Positions 26,536 to 34,294 of a stretch of 46,773 nt of DNA are shown one piece after another. Numbering within the stretch: the stretch's first letter is position 1; every line of letters begins with the position of its first letter. A program made the translations under genes and the position numbers. The notes under the pieces were generated by a model that saw only the letters and a program-made list of their open reading frames with translations, searched no databases and was not told the origin of the DNA. The stretch comes from Lachnospiraceae bacterium (GTDB lineage: Bacteria > Bacillota > Clostridia > Lachnospirales > Lachnospiraceae), in the NCBI GenBank assembly GCA_022792885.1, contig JAAWBX010000009.1, positions 1-46,773 of the forward strand. The letters are read 5' to 3'.

Positions 26536-27372
26536 ATGGAAAAACCTTTGGTGAGTATCTGTATACCGGCCTATAACAGCGCCCGCTACATTGAGAAAAC
26601 CGTGAGGGCCGCTCTGAAGTCGGACTGGCCGAATCTGGAAGTCCTGGTGGTGGACGACGGATCGGAGGATGAGACGGTGCCGGTTTTGCGGAGGCTGGCG
26701 TCGGAGGACGGGCGCCTGCGCGTGTTGGTAAACGAGACGAATCTGGGGATGACGGGAAACTGGAATAAGTGTGTAAAGGAAGCGCGGGGCGAGTATGTCA
26801 AGCTGATACCGGCGGATGATCTGGTTTATCCGGACTGTCTGAAAAAGACGCTGCCGCCTCTGCTTAAAGACCCGGAGGTTCGTCTGAGCATATGCGGGAC
26901 CGACCTGATCAACGAGGAGGGGCGCGTGACCGGGAGTTATGCGCATTGGCCGGCGGCGGGCGTTCATGACGGCGCGAAGGTGGCGAAAGCTTCGCTTTTG
27001 TTCAATAATTTTTTCGGAAATCCGGTCTGCGCGCTTTTTCGGAAGGCGGATTTTGAACGGGTGGGAGGATTCGACGAAGAGATTGTTTATATCCTGGATT
27101 TTGATCTGTGGTTGAAGTTGGCTTCTCTGGGGAAGGTGGCTTTCCGCAAAGAAAAACTGTCCGGTTTTCTGGTTCGAAACGATTCGAACACGGGTCGGAT
27201 GATCGGTTCCGGGAGGCGGATTTATACGGCGGAGCATAGGCGCTTGGTGGAAAAATACCGCGAAGGCGGCGCGTTTTCTCTGAACGGGGCCGAGGCGGCG
27301 TTCAGCGTATTCTGGCGCGCCGCGAGGAACTGGATTATTCTGGGGTATATGAAAATTTTGGCGCGGAGATAG
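26536..27372 (+). CDS. GT2 family glycosyltransferase
   Basis: A 278-residue GT-A enzyme, shorter than its neighbours. SICIPAYNSARYIEKTVRAA, VVDDGSEDETV, and LGMTGNWNKCVKEARGEYVKLIPADD (metal site) are the conserved blocks. The acidic IVYILDFDLWLKLAS region is the acceptor-side motif. AAGGAAGA precedes the ATG at 26536, six bases after the previous stop. The spacing and direction place it in the same operon. Donor and acceptor are unknown. Confidence 0.88.
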   Translation: MEKPLVSICIPAYNSARYIEKTVRAALKSDWPNLEVLVVDDGSEDETVPVLRRLASEDGRLRVLVNETNLGMTGNWNKCVKEARGEYVKLIPADDLVYPDCLKKTLPPLLKDPEVRLSICGTDLINEEGRVTGSYAHWPAAGVHDGAKVAKASLLFNNFFGNPVCALFRKADFERVGGFDEEIVYILDFDLWLKLASLGKVAFRKEKLSGFLVRNDSNTGRMIGSGRRIYTAEHRRLVEKYREGGAFSLNGAEAAFSVFWRAARNWIILGYMKILARR

Positions 27373-27380
27373 GTTAAAAA

Positions 27381-29378
27381 ATGGAAAAATGGAAAGCTCT
27401 TTTGAAATCGAAAAAGGCGGTCGGGATCGCTGCCGGTGTGATCGTCCTGTTTTTGGGGATTTTTGTGGAATTGTGCCTGAACGGGAAGGTGATGTCCCTT
27501 CCGGCCGGGGAGAAGGGTATCACGGAGATTCCGGTCTCTTCGGACGCGGTGCGGGTGGAGCGCGATCTGTGTCTGACGGATAAGGGTCTGGTACTTTACG
27601 GGGAGGAGGGCTGGGTAACGATCACTCTGAACCGGTATGTGGACAAGTTCGGGTACGATTTCAGCGCCGGCGGAACCATGAGTGCGGAACTGATCGTGAC
27701 GGCGGAAAACGTTTACGGCGACGAGGTGACGGAAATCATTTCCGACGACAACAGCGCGATGCTTACGTCTTCGGTTATCAGCCTCCGGAAAAACGTGAAG
27801 GAAATCCGGATTCATGTGACTTCGGGCAGCGTGATGGTGCTGGAGGAGGCGGAGCCGAAGATCGAGGAGGTCACGAGCCGCGGTCCCTTCGCAATCTCCC
27901 GCTTTTTCGTGAAAAACGAGGCGTCTTTTCACTGGACGCGGGCGCTTTTTATCTGGGTAATCGTCGGCCTGGCCGTTTTTTATCTGGTGTGCGCCGACCG
28001 GATCGGCCAACGGATCGAGATCGGTTTTCTGGTGACGGTACTTTCCGTGGGAAGCCTGATCGTTTTGCTTTTGCCGGCGACGAAGGTCGGCTGGGATGAG
28101 GAGATGCATTTTTTCCGCTCCTGGCAGACGTCGTATTTCCCGGCTTCCACGAAGACCGACACGGTAATCGAGGCTTATATGACGTGCGGCCGGATGACCT
28201 GGCCTTTGAATCTGCCGGATACCCGGGAGGAGAGGGAAGAGCTGCACGATTTTGTGAACCGCCACTGCGACCCTTACGCGGGGGCGACGAACCGGGGCGT
28301 GGCGGCGGCCGGGCAGTACACGCCGGCGTATCTTCTGCCGGCCCTGATGCTCAGGATCGGGCGTCTCCTGCATCTTCCTTTTACGGTGATTTATCAGATG
28401 GGCCGTTTCGGGAATCTGTTCCTGTATGCGGCGGTGATGTATTTCGCAATCCGGATGATTCCGATCGGGAAACGGATCCTGACGATGATCGGCCTGATGC
28501 CGACGACGCTGTTTCTGGCCTGCACATACTCGTATGACGCCACGGTGATTGCGTTTACGGCTTTGGGCCTGGCGATCACGCTGAAAGAGATTTTGACGCC
28601 GGAGGAAGCGTTGTCCTGGAAGACGTTTTTCCTGACCGGATTCGTGTTTTTGTTCGGCATGATCAGCAAGGCGGTTTACGCGCCGCTGGTCCTGACGGCT
28701 TTGGCGCTGCCAGCCGGGAAATTTAAGGATAAGAAGCAGGCCCGGCTCGTGCGGGGCGGCGTGGTGCTGGCGTTTCTTTTCCTGGTGGCGACTTTTGTGC
28801 TGCCTACGCTGGTGGCGGGGCAGGAGGTGGCGGATTTCAGGGGCGGCGATACCAGCAGCGTAAGCCAGATGAGCTATATCCTGGGGAATCCGGTGGCTTA
28901 CGCGAAAGTCTTGATCGCCAATATCTGGAATACGGCGCCGGATTATCTGGCCGGAATGTCGGTATTCGGCCTGATGGGGCATTTGGGAGGCGTGCCGTTC
29001 GCCCACTGGTTTTATATTCTGGCCGCGGCGGTCGTGTTTACGGACACGTATCGGGACGGACGGATTTTAAAACCGGAGAACCCGGCCGTGCTTTGCGCGG
29101 GCCGCAAGGTCTGGATGTTTTTACTGTGCGGCGCGTCGGCGGCTCTCGTGTGGACGGGGCTTTATATGGCGTATACGGAGGTGGGGAAGACCGTGATCGC
29201 CGGCGTTCAGGGGCGTTATTACCTGCCTTTGCTCCTTCCGCTGTATCTGATTTTGAATCAGCCCCGGCTGAAGAATACGTTCAGCGAGAAGGCTTATAAC
29301 CGCTTTTTGCTCCTGACGCTGGATCTGGTGTTGTTCGGGGCCGTTTTAACGATGATCGTGCTCCCTTCGTGTTTTTAA
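27381..29378 (+). CDS. DUF2142 family membrane protein, putative GT-C type transferase
   Basis: A 665-residue membrane protein. One segment at residues 13-33 is followed by an extracytoplasmic beta-rich domain (about 35-185), then some ten to eleven membrane segments. The GWDEEMHFF motif near residue 235 and RGVAAAGQYTPAYLLPA are typical of DUF2142. Members resemble GT-C glycosyltransferases, which use lipid-linked sugars on the outer face of the membrane; that the Asp-Glu pair is catalytic is inference. The N-terminal extracellular domain may bind sugar. The gene begins 8 bases after the previous stop. Confidence 0.85.
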   Translation: MEKWKALLKSKKAVGIAAGVIVLFLGIFVELCLNGKVMSLPAGEKGITEIPVSSDAVRVERDLCLTDKGLVLYGEEGWVTITLNRYVDKFGYDFSAGGTMSAELIVTAENVYGDEVTEIISDDNSAMLTSSVISLRKNVKEIRIHVTSGSVMVLEEAEPKIEEVTSRGPFAISRFFVKNEASFHWTRALFIWVIVGLAVFYLVCADRIGQRIEIGFLVTVLSVGSLIVLLLPATKVGWDEEMHFFRSWQTSYFPASTKTDTVIEAYMTCGRMTWPLNLPDTREEREELHDFVNRHCDPYAGATNRGVAAAGQYTPAYLLPALMLRIGRLLHLPFTVIYQMGRFGNLFLYAAVMYFAIRMIPIGKRILTMIGLMPTTLFLACTYSYDATVIAFTALGLAITLKEILTPEEALSWKTFFLTGFVFLFGMISKAVYAPLVLTALALPAGKFKDKKQARLVRGGVVLAFLFLVATFVLPTLVAGQEVADFRGGDTSSVSQMSYILGNPVAYAKVLIANIWNTAPDYLAGMSVFGLMGHLGGVPFAHWFYILAAAVVFTDTYRDGRILKPENPAVLCAGRKVWMFLLCGASAALVWTGLYMAYTEVGKTVIAGVQGRYYLPLLLPLYLILNQPRLKNTFSEKAYNRFLLLTLDLVLFGAVLTMIVLPSCF

Positions 29379-29391
29379 GAGGATGATTTCA

Positions 29392-30327
29392 ATGGAAAAT
29401 AAAAAAATTGCGGTGCTGATACCCTGCTATAATGAAAGCCTGACCGTTCAGAAAGTCGTGTCGGATTTTCGCAAGGCTCTGCCGGAAGCGGATATTTATG
29501 TCTATGACAATAATTCGACGGACGGGACGGACGTACTGGCGAAGCAGGCCGGTGCCGTCGTCCGTCACGAATATAAGCAGGGAAAAGGAAACGTGATCCG
29601 GGCCATGTTCCGGGACGTGGAGGCGGATTGTTATGTGATGGCGGACGGGGACGATACCTATCCGGCCGAGAATGCCAGGGAGATGTGCGATATGATCCTG
29701 GCCGGAAAGGCGGATATGGTCAACGGCGACCGGCTGTCGTCCACGTATTTTCAGGAGAATAAGCGTCTGTTTCACAATTCGGGGAACGTGCTGGTAAGAC
29801 GCCTGATCAACTGGCTTTTTCACAGCGACGTCCGGGATATTATGACCGGCTACCGGGCTTTTAACCGCCGGTTTGTCAAGACGTTTCCGGTGTTGTCCAA
29901 AGGGTTTGAGATCGAGACGGAGATGACGATACATGCGCTGGACAAAAATTATTTTATCCGGGAGGTGCCGGTGGCTTACCGGGACCGCCCGGCCGGCAGT
30001 TATTCCAAGCTGGACACCGTATCGGACGGGGTCCGGGTCCTGGGGACGATCGCGGCCCTTTTCCGTGACTATAAGCCGATGTGGTTTTTCTCCGTTTTTG
30101 CCGTTTTGTCTGCCGCCGCCGCGGTTATCCTGTTTATTCCGGTTTTTACGGAGTACATTCGAACCGGCCTGGTGGGGCGGTTCCCGACTCTGATCGTGGC
30201 GGGTCTGTTGATGGTCGTGTCTCTGCTCATGCTGGTGTGCGGCGCGATTTTGGAAGTGATCGTGAAGAAGGACCGGCAGAATTATGAATTGATGGTGAAT
30301 CTGATCTGCAAGGAGGAGAGGAAGTAG
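29392..30327 (+). CDS. Dolichol-phosphate-mannose synthase-like GT2 with C-terminal membrane segments
   Basis: A 311-residue protein. KIAVLIPCYNESLTVQKVV, VYDNNSTDGT, MADGDDTYP (DxD metal site) and the DIMTGYRAFNRR motif mark the DPM1/GtrB-like subgroup, which charges undecaprenyl phosphate with a sugar. Two membrane segments lie at about 227-249 and 262-285. It could provide the lipid-linked donor for the preceding DUF2142 protein (inference). I use the ATG at 29392 because AGAGGA lies 8 bases upstream; the ATG at 29383 is too close to it. It is the last gene of the operon. Confidence 0.9.
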   Translation: MENKKIAVLIPCYNESLTVQKVVSDFRKALPEADIYVYDNNSTDGTDVLAKQAGAVVRHEYKQGKGNVIRAMFRDVEADCYVMADGDDTYPAENAREMCDMILAGKADMVNGDRLSSTYFQENKRLFHNSGNVLVRRLINWLFHSDVRDIMTGYRAFNRRFVKTFPVLSKGFEIETEMTIHALDKNYFIREVPVAYRDRPAGSYSKLDTVSDGVRVLGTIAALFRDYKPMWFFSVFAVLSAAAAVILFIPVFTEYIRTGLVGRFPTLIVAGLLMVVSLLMLVCGAILEVIVKKDRQNYELMVNLICKEERK

Positions 30328-30351
30328 GAAATATTTTTGTCTTATGGCTGG

Positions 30352-30397
30352 TACCGTCGCTTGACAAGGGCGTGTATGCTCTTGTCAAGCGACGGTA
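30352..30397. repeat. Perfect 17-bp inverted repeat between convergent genes
   Basis: TACCGTCGCTTGACAAG and its exact complement flank a 12-base loop. It lies between the end of the plus operon and the end of the antitoxin gene. Neither side has a T-run, so it is not a canonical terminator; it may still stop both transcripts or be a remnant of an inserted repeat. Confidence 0.7.
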
Positions 30398-30404
30398 GAG
30401 TTGT

Positions 30405-30701
30405 CTAAATATTCGATTTCTTTATAATCTGTAATTCATACCCCAGAGCGTTTAATATATTGCAGAATGTTCTTAATGACGGACTGTTTTCTTTTTTTTC
30501 GATTCTTGAAATAACCTGTTGCTTGTTGCCTGTAATTTCTGCGAGTCTGCTTTGAGTGATCTTTTCTTTTTTTCGTAGACGAATCATTTCACCAATCAGT
30601 TTATATTCTTCTCTGCTTTCGTCCCATGCTTTTTTAAATGAGGCGGATTCTTTGCAATGTTTTTTTATTTCTTTTTCGATGTCAACTTGTATAAATGGCA
30701 T
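30405..30701 (-). CDS. HTH (XRE/Cro) antitoxin, HigA-like
   Basis: A 98-residue DNA-binding protein. The helix-turn-helix is at about residues 43-90: KITQSRLAEITGNKQQVISRIE is the turn and recognition helix. The first 40 residues are charged and helical and would wrap the toxin. It lies 18 bases downstream of the toxin gene, the toxin-first order typical of HigBA. The antitoxin would neutralise the toxin and repress the operon at the operator near 31081. The surrounding DNA is clearly more AT-rich than the flanking genes, which suggests acquisition. Confidence 0.88.
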   Translation of the reverse strand: MPFIQVDIEKEIKKHCKESASFKKAWDESREEYKLIGEMIRLRKKEKITQSRLAEITGNKQQVISRIEKKENSPSLRTFCNILNALGYELQIIKKSNI

Positions 30702-30719
30702 ACTGTCATCTCCTGAATA

Positions 30720-31058
30720 TTATATAAATGTTTTCTCTAATATTTTTCCGATTTCCTTTGCCCGTTTCGTAACGATTTCTTTGTCCTTTTTTTCGGTTTG
30801 ATTTTTTTGCTTTCGACATGCGTGAAGCAGATACATATTCTCCCCATCCGCTACTACATAAAATATACGGTTACTTTTATAAAAGTATACTTCATATATT
30901 TTCTTATTCCAACGCTTAAATTTTATTTTATCTATTTCATCATTTTCTAAAGCTTCCAGTACGGAAAATCCATCAATCTGTTCATTGTCCGGCAGTGATT
31001 TTATATACTCCAAGATGAGGTCTTTTCCGGATTTGGATTGATAATGATGCAATATCAA
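30720..31058 (-). CDS. RelE/HigB-like toxin (Gp49-like, PF05973 type)
   Basis: A 112-residue basic protein. The segment KIKFKRWNKKIYEVYFYKSNRIFYVVADGENMYLLHACRKQ is typical of Gp49-like/HigB toxins, which cleave mRNA on the ribosome. I use the TTG at 31058 because AAAGGAGGAGGTG lies six bases upstream; a second TTG at 31052 is the alternative. The longer open frame runs out into the ppk gene without a site. C-terminal residues are Lys-rich. Toxin first, antitoxin second, and one strong promoter (31086-31114) form a complete module. Confidence 0.85.
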   Translation of the reverse strand: MILHHYQSKSGKDLILEYIKSLPDNEQIDGFSVLEALENDEIDKIKFKRWNKKIYEVYFYKSNRIFYVVADGENMYLLHACRKQKNQTEKKDKEIVTKRAKEIGKILEKTFI

Positions 31059-31080
31059 GGGTTTCACCTCCTCCTTTATT

Positions 31081-31114
31081 TTGTAATAATACAACTTATT
31101 TATTGTAATGTCAA
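31081..31114 (-). promoter_or_regulatory. Toxin-antitoxin promoter and palindromic operator
   Basis: On the minus strand TTGACA (31109-31114), 17 bases, TATTAT (31086-31091), close to consensus. The -35 sits inside the last codons of ppk. A palindrome TTGTA/TACAA at 31081-31094 overlaps the -10, and TTGTAAT is repeated directly at 31104-31110, a likely antitoxin operator. Confidence 0.75.
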
Positions 31115-33202
31115 GGCATTGCGAAGCTGTTCCTGGCTGTCTACGGGAGGTGCTCCGTTCTCGATTTTTCGATAAGTTCCGTCCGGCATAAGGAGCCGGG
31201 CTTTTTGGTTGTCGTTTTTTAACAGCGTAAGGAGCCGGAGCAGATTCTTTTTCAGATCCGGATCCAGGACGGGGCAGGCGACTTCCACCCGGCGGCTCAT
31301 ATTCCGTCCCATCAGATCCGCGGAGGAGAGATAGAGTCTGCAATCTTCGTCCGGGCCGAAGCAATAGATGCGCGAGTGCTCCAGGAAACGTCCTACGATG
31401 CCGGTTACGGTGATATTGGCGGTTTTTCCGGGGATACCGGGGCGCAGGCAGCAGATGCTGCGCAGAAAAAGATGGATTTTTACGCCGGCGTTGGAGGCTT
31501 CCGACAGTTTGTCGATCAGCTCCCGTTCGGTCAGGGCGTTGGCCTTGATTCGGATAAGCCCCCGTTCGCCCTTTCGGATCTCCCGGTCAAAAAGGTTCAG
31601 AAGAGCCGGCTTTAAGGAGCGCGGGGATACCAGGAGCTGCCGGTAGGAGGCGTTTTGAGGGCGCTCCATGTTTCGGAAAAATCTGGCCGCGTCCCGGCCG
31701 ATATCCCGGTTGGCGGTAAAAAGGCAGAGGTCGGTATAGAGAGCCGCGGTTTCTTCGTTATAGTTGCCGGTGCCGGTTTGGGTGATATATCGTTTTTTTC
31801 GCCGGTTTCGGAACGTGATCAGACAGAGTTTGGCGTGGCATTTTAAATATTTTGGTCCGTAGAGGACGCGGCATCCCGCCCGCGAGAGTTCTTCGGCCCA
31901 GCGCAGGTTGTTGACTTCGTCGAAACGCGCCCGCAACTCGACCAGCACCGTGACCCGTTTGCCGTTTTCGGCGGCCAGGCAGAGCTCGCGGATTACCCGG
32001 GAATCGGGGGCCAGCCGGTACAGGGTGATCTGGATGGATGCGACGTCCGGATCCGAGGCGGATTCTTTTAAAAGCCGCAGAAAAGGTTCCATGGATTCGA
32101 ACGGATAGAAGATCAGGCGGTCTTTTTGGCGGACCTGCTGTTTGACGGGTCTGTCTTTTAAAAACCAGGACGGTTCGCGGGGACAAAAGGGCGGGTAGGT
32201 AAGGGTCGGACGGCTGTGGAGAGCCGCTGGGAAAATGCTTTCCGCAAGAAGCGGGCAGCGGCAGTAAAAGACCTGTTCGGGTGAGAGTCCCAGCATTTCG
32301 CGTAAAACGGTTTCCAGTTCCGTATTTCTTTTGCCTCCGATCTCTAAACGGACCGCTTTTTGATCAGCGCGCGTTTTAAGGAGGCGGACGATTTCGTTCC
32401 GGGAATCCTCCGTTTCTTTGGCTTCACCGCAAAGGGGGGCGCGGTGGGTGACGGCGAAAACGGCCCGGTTTTCGATTCGGTACGCAGGGAAGAGTTCTTC
32501 CATATGGGAGGAGACCAGCTCTTCGGTGCGGACGTAACGGCCGGGTGCGTCCGGCAGGGGAAATACGGCCGGGAGACCGGCGGGGACGGCGGCGACGCCC
32601 AGAAAACGCCGGCCGGCTTTGTCTTGCAAAAAGGCCGCTCCATAGAGCGTTTTGCCGGCGAAAGAGGGAAACGTCGTCCGGTTTTCGGGTTCGTCCGGGC
32701 ATAATATGGAAAGAACAAGCCGCGGTTCGACGAAGGTTTTGAAATCGTTGTTAAGGGAAACGTCGTCCTTTTCGCTCCGCTCGAAGGAGGATGGGAAGGC
32801 GAGATCGTGCGCCCGGAGTTCCCGGATGATTTCCCGATAAAGGCGGTCCCGTTTTTTTAGCAGGGGCAAAACGGCCCGACAGACGGCTTTTCGCTGCTCG
32901 CCGGGCGTGCGGCCGCTTTTGTTGTCCCGTGCGTCCGGTTTTGCTTCCTCGCGCGCGGCGAGTTTCCCGACCCGTACCATAAAAAACTCGTCCAGATTGC
33001 GGGTAAAAATAGAGATAAATTTTAAACGTTCAAGAAGAGGCGTCCGCGAGTCGCCCGCTTCCTCCAGGATTCTTTGATTAAAGGTCAGCCAGGAGAGTTC
33101 CCGGTTTGCGGTGTAGGTCAGGTCCGGGCCGCCGGGAAGAGCCGTTTTTGGCGGTTCGCCGGATTTTATTGACTTTCCTTGGACATTTCGAGTTGTTTGC
33201 AT
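31100..33202 (-). CDS. ppk: Polyphosphate kinase
   Basis: A 700-residue Ppk1 enzyme that makes polyphosphate from ATP. The autophosphorylated histidine is His456 in KCHAKL; a second conserved His lies in FLEHSRIYCFG. Other family blocks are YTANRELSWLTFNQRILEEA at the N-terminus and TQTGTGNYNEETA. GAGGGAGGGG stands 6 bases before the ATG at 33202, which I prefer; the open frame reaches 33361 but those residues are proline/arginine-rich frame run-on. The gene overlaps ppx by 37 bases, so the pair is coupled. The stop is within the toxin promoter region, so the TA pair lies directly after it. Confidence 0.96.
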   Translation of the reverse strand: MQTTRNVQGKSIKSGEPPKTALPGGPDLTYTANRELSWLTFNQRILEEAGDSRTPLLERLKFISIFTRNLDEFFMVRVGKLAAREEAKPDARDNKSGRTPGEQRKAVCRAVLPLLKKRDRLYREIIRELRAHDLAFPSSFERSEKDDVSLNNDFKTFVEPRLVLSILCPDEPENRTTFPSFAGKTLYGAAFLQDKAGRRFLGVAAVPAGLPAVFPLPDAPGRYVRTEELVSSHMEELFPAYRIENRAVFAVTHRAPLCGEAKETEDSRNEIVRLLKTRADQKAVRLEIGGKRNTELETVLREMLGLSPEQVFYCRCPLLAESIFPAALHSRPTLTYPPFCPREPSWFLKDRPVKQQVRQKDRLIFYPFESMEPFLRLLKESASDPDVASIQITLYRLAPDSRVIRELCLAAENGKRVTVLVELRARFDEVNNLRWAEELSRAGCRVLYGPKYLKCHAKLCLITFRNRRKKRYITQTGTGNYNEETAALYTDLCLFTANRDIGRDAARFFRNMERPQNASYRQLLVSPRSLKPALLNLFDREIRKGERGLIRIKANALTERELIDKLSEASNAGVKIHLFLRSICCLRPGIPGKTANITVTGIVGRFLEHSRIYCFGPDEDCRLYLSSADLMGRNMSRRVEVACPVLDPDLKKNLLRLLTLLKNDNQKARLLMPDGTYRKIENGAPPVDSQEQLRNALTLQ

Positions 33203-34101
33203 AGATACCCCTCCCTCACGCCGAAGCGGCTGACCGTGACGCGGCGCCCGCCGGTTTTCTGGACGAGCGTGTCCAGAATCAGGAGCCCCGGGAGAATCGT
33301 ATGAACGCGGTCCGGGCAGTGGCGCAGGATTCGGGTTCGGGCTTCTTTGTTCCGCAGGCATAATTCCTCGGTGAGCGTGTGAAGTTGCCTTGCCGTGAAC
33401 TGCCGGTTGTCGTAAGGGAGCCGGTAATCGGTATTGATCAGTTTTAGGGCGGCGCGGACGGTCCCTCCGACGCCGCAGATTTCCGGTTCATGCGGAAGAA
33501 ATTCGGATAATCGGCTTGCGGATTCTCCGTCTTTTAACCGGTTCCATTCCTGCTGGATTTTTTTGCGAATCCGGTTTTGTTCTTCGGCATTGGGGAGGAA
33601 TTTCCGGACATACTGAGTGTGAAGGCTCAAAGAGCCGATGGGAAGGCTTTCCGCGAGCCGGATTTGTTCCTGTTCAAAAACGGCGAGTTCCGTGCTGCCT
33701 CCGCCGATGTCGACGAGCAGGCCGGACGGCAGGCCCTGGTCGTGAAGACTTCCCCGGTAATCCAGAATCGCTTCCTCCCGGCCGGAAATCAGATCGACGG
33801 AGAATCCGGTCTGCGCGTGAATCTGCCGGAGCGCTTCCTCGGTGTTTGTGATGTTTCTCAAAGAAGCCGTGGCAAAGGCAAAGATATGATCGATGTCAAA
33901 TTGTGTCAGGAGTTCTTTGAAACGCGTAAGCGCCGCGCAGGCCCTTTGAATACCGGCCGGGGAGAGAATCCCCTTTTTCACATAACCGGCCAGGCCGGCC
34001 ATGGCTTTTTCCGAAAAAAGCAGATGAAATTGTGTTTCTTCTATTTGGTAAACGCACAGGCGAATCGTGTTGGAGCCTATGTCAATCACTGCATATTTCA
34101 A
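33166..34101 (-). CDS. Ppx/GppA family phosphatase (exopolyphosphatase-type)
   Basis: A 311-residue enzyme of the ASKHA fold. KYAVIDIGSNTIRLCVY is the phosphate-1 motif; GLLVDIGGGSTELAVF is phosphate-2 with the catalytic Glu near residue 119-121 in SGREEA. It would degrade polyphosphate or pppGpp, opposing the polyphosphate kinase it is coupled to. It is the short, single-domain version. The start is TTG at 34101 (the first residue Met is at this codon), with GGAGG 7 bases upstream; no ATG is closer. First gene of the two-gene unit. No strong promoter was found upstream. Confidence 0.93.
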   Translation of the reverse strand: MKYAVIDIGSNTIRLCVYQIEETQFHLLFSEKAMAGLAGYVKKGILSPAGIQRACAALTRFKELLTQFDIDHIFAFATASLRNITNTEEALRQIHAQTGFSVDLISGREEAILDYRGSLHDQGLPSGLLVDIGGGSTELAVFEQEQIRLAESLPIGSLSLHTQYVRKFLPNAEEQNRIRKKIQQEWNRLKDGESASRLSEFLPHEPEICGVGGTVRAALKLINTDYRLPYDNRQFTARQLHTLTEELCLRNKEARTRILRHCPDRVHTILPGLLILDTLVQKTGGRRVTVSRFGVREGYLCKQLEMSKESQ

Positions 34102-34212
34102 TGCGGGTCCTCCTTGTCAGTGGATTTGCTTATAGTATGCGCAGAGAAACGTTATTTTTGCATGATTTCCGACGGTTTTGAGGAATGGGACGGATCTTTG
34201 GGCGGCTTTCGC

Positions 34213-34240
34213 TTGACAAGGCGGGGGGGAATGCTAAGAT
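34213..34240 (+). promoter_or_regulatory. Promoter of the large glycosyltransferase gene
   Basis: TTGACA (34213-34218), 16 bases, TAAGAT (34235-34240). It lies about 55 bases upstream of the start at 34295. The gap between the divergent genes (34102-34294) holds this and nothing else that I recognise. Confidence 0.65.
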
Positions 34241-34294
34241 TGACTCAAGAGTAAAACGGGAGAATTAAAGGCGGCGGAAGGGAGACATGTTCAT

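Noticed and set aside
26053..29006. Two long minus-strand frames opposite the glycosyltransferase and DUF2142 genes
   Set aside because: Their composition (Arg/Gln/His-rich) and lack of start signals mark them as shadows; the plus-strand genes have intact motifs and tight operon spacing.
30352..30397. Inverted repeat as a standard rho-independent terminator
   Set aside because: The stem is perfect but neither side has a T-run, so I list it as a repeat and not as a terminator.
33203..33361. Longer ppk start
   Set aside because: The added residues are Pro/Arg-rich and come from the ppx overlap; the start at 33202 has a strong ribosome binding site.
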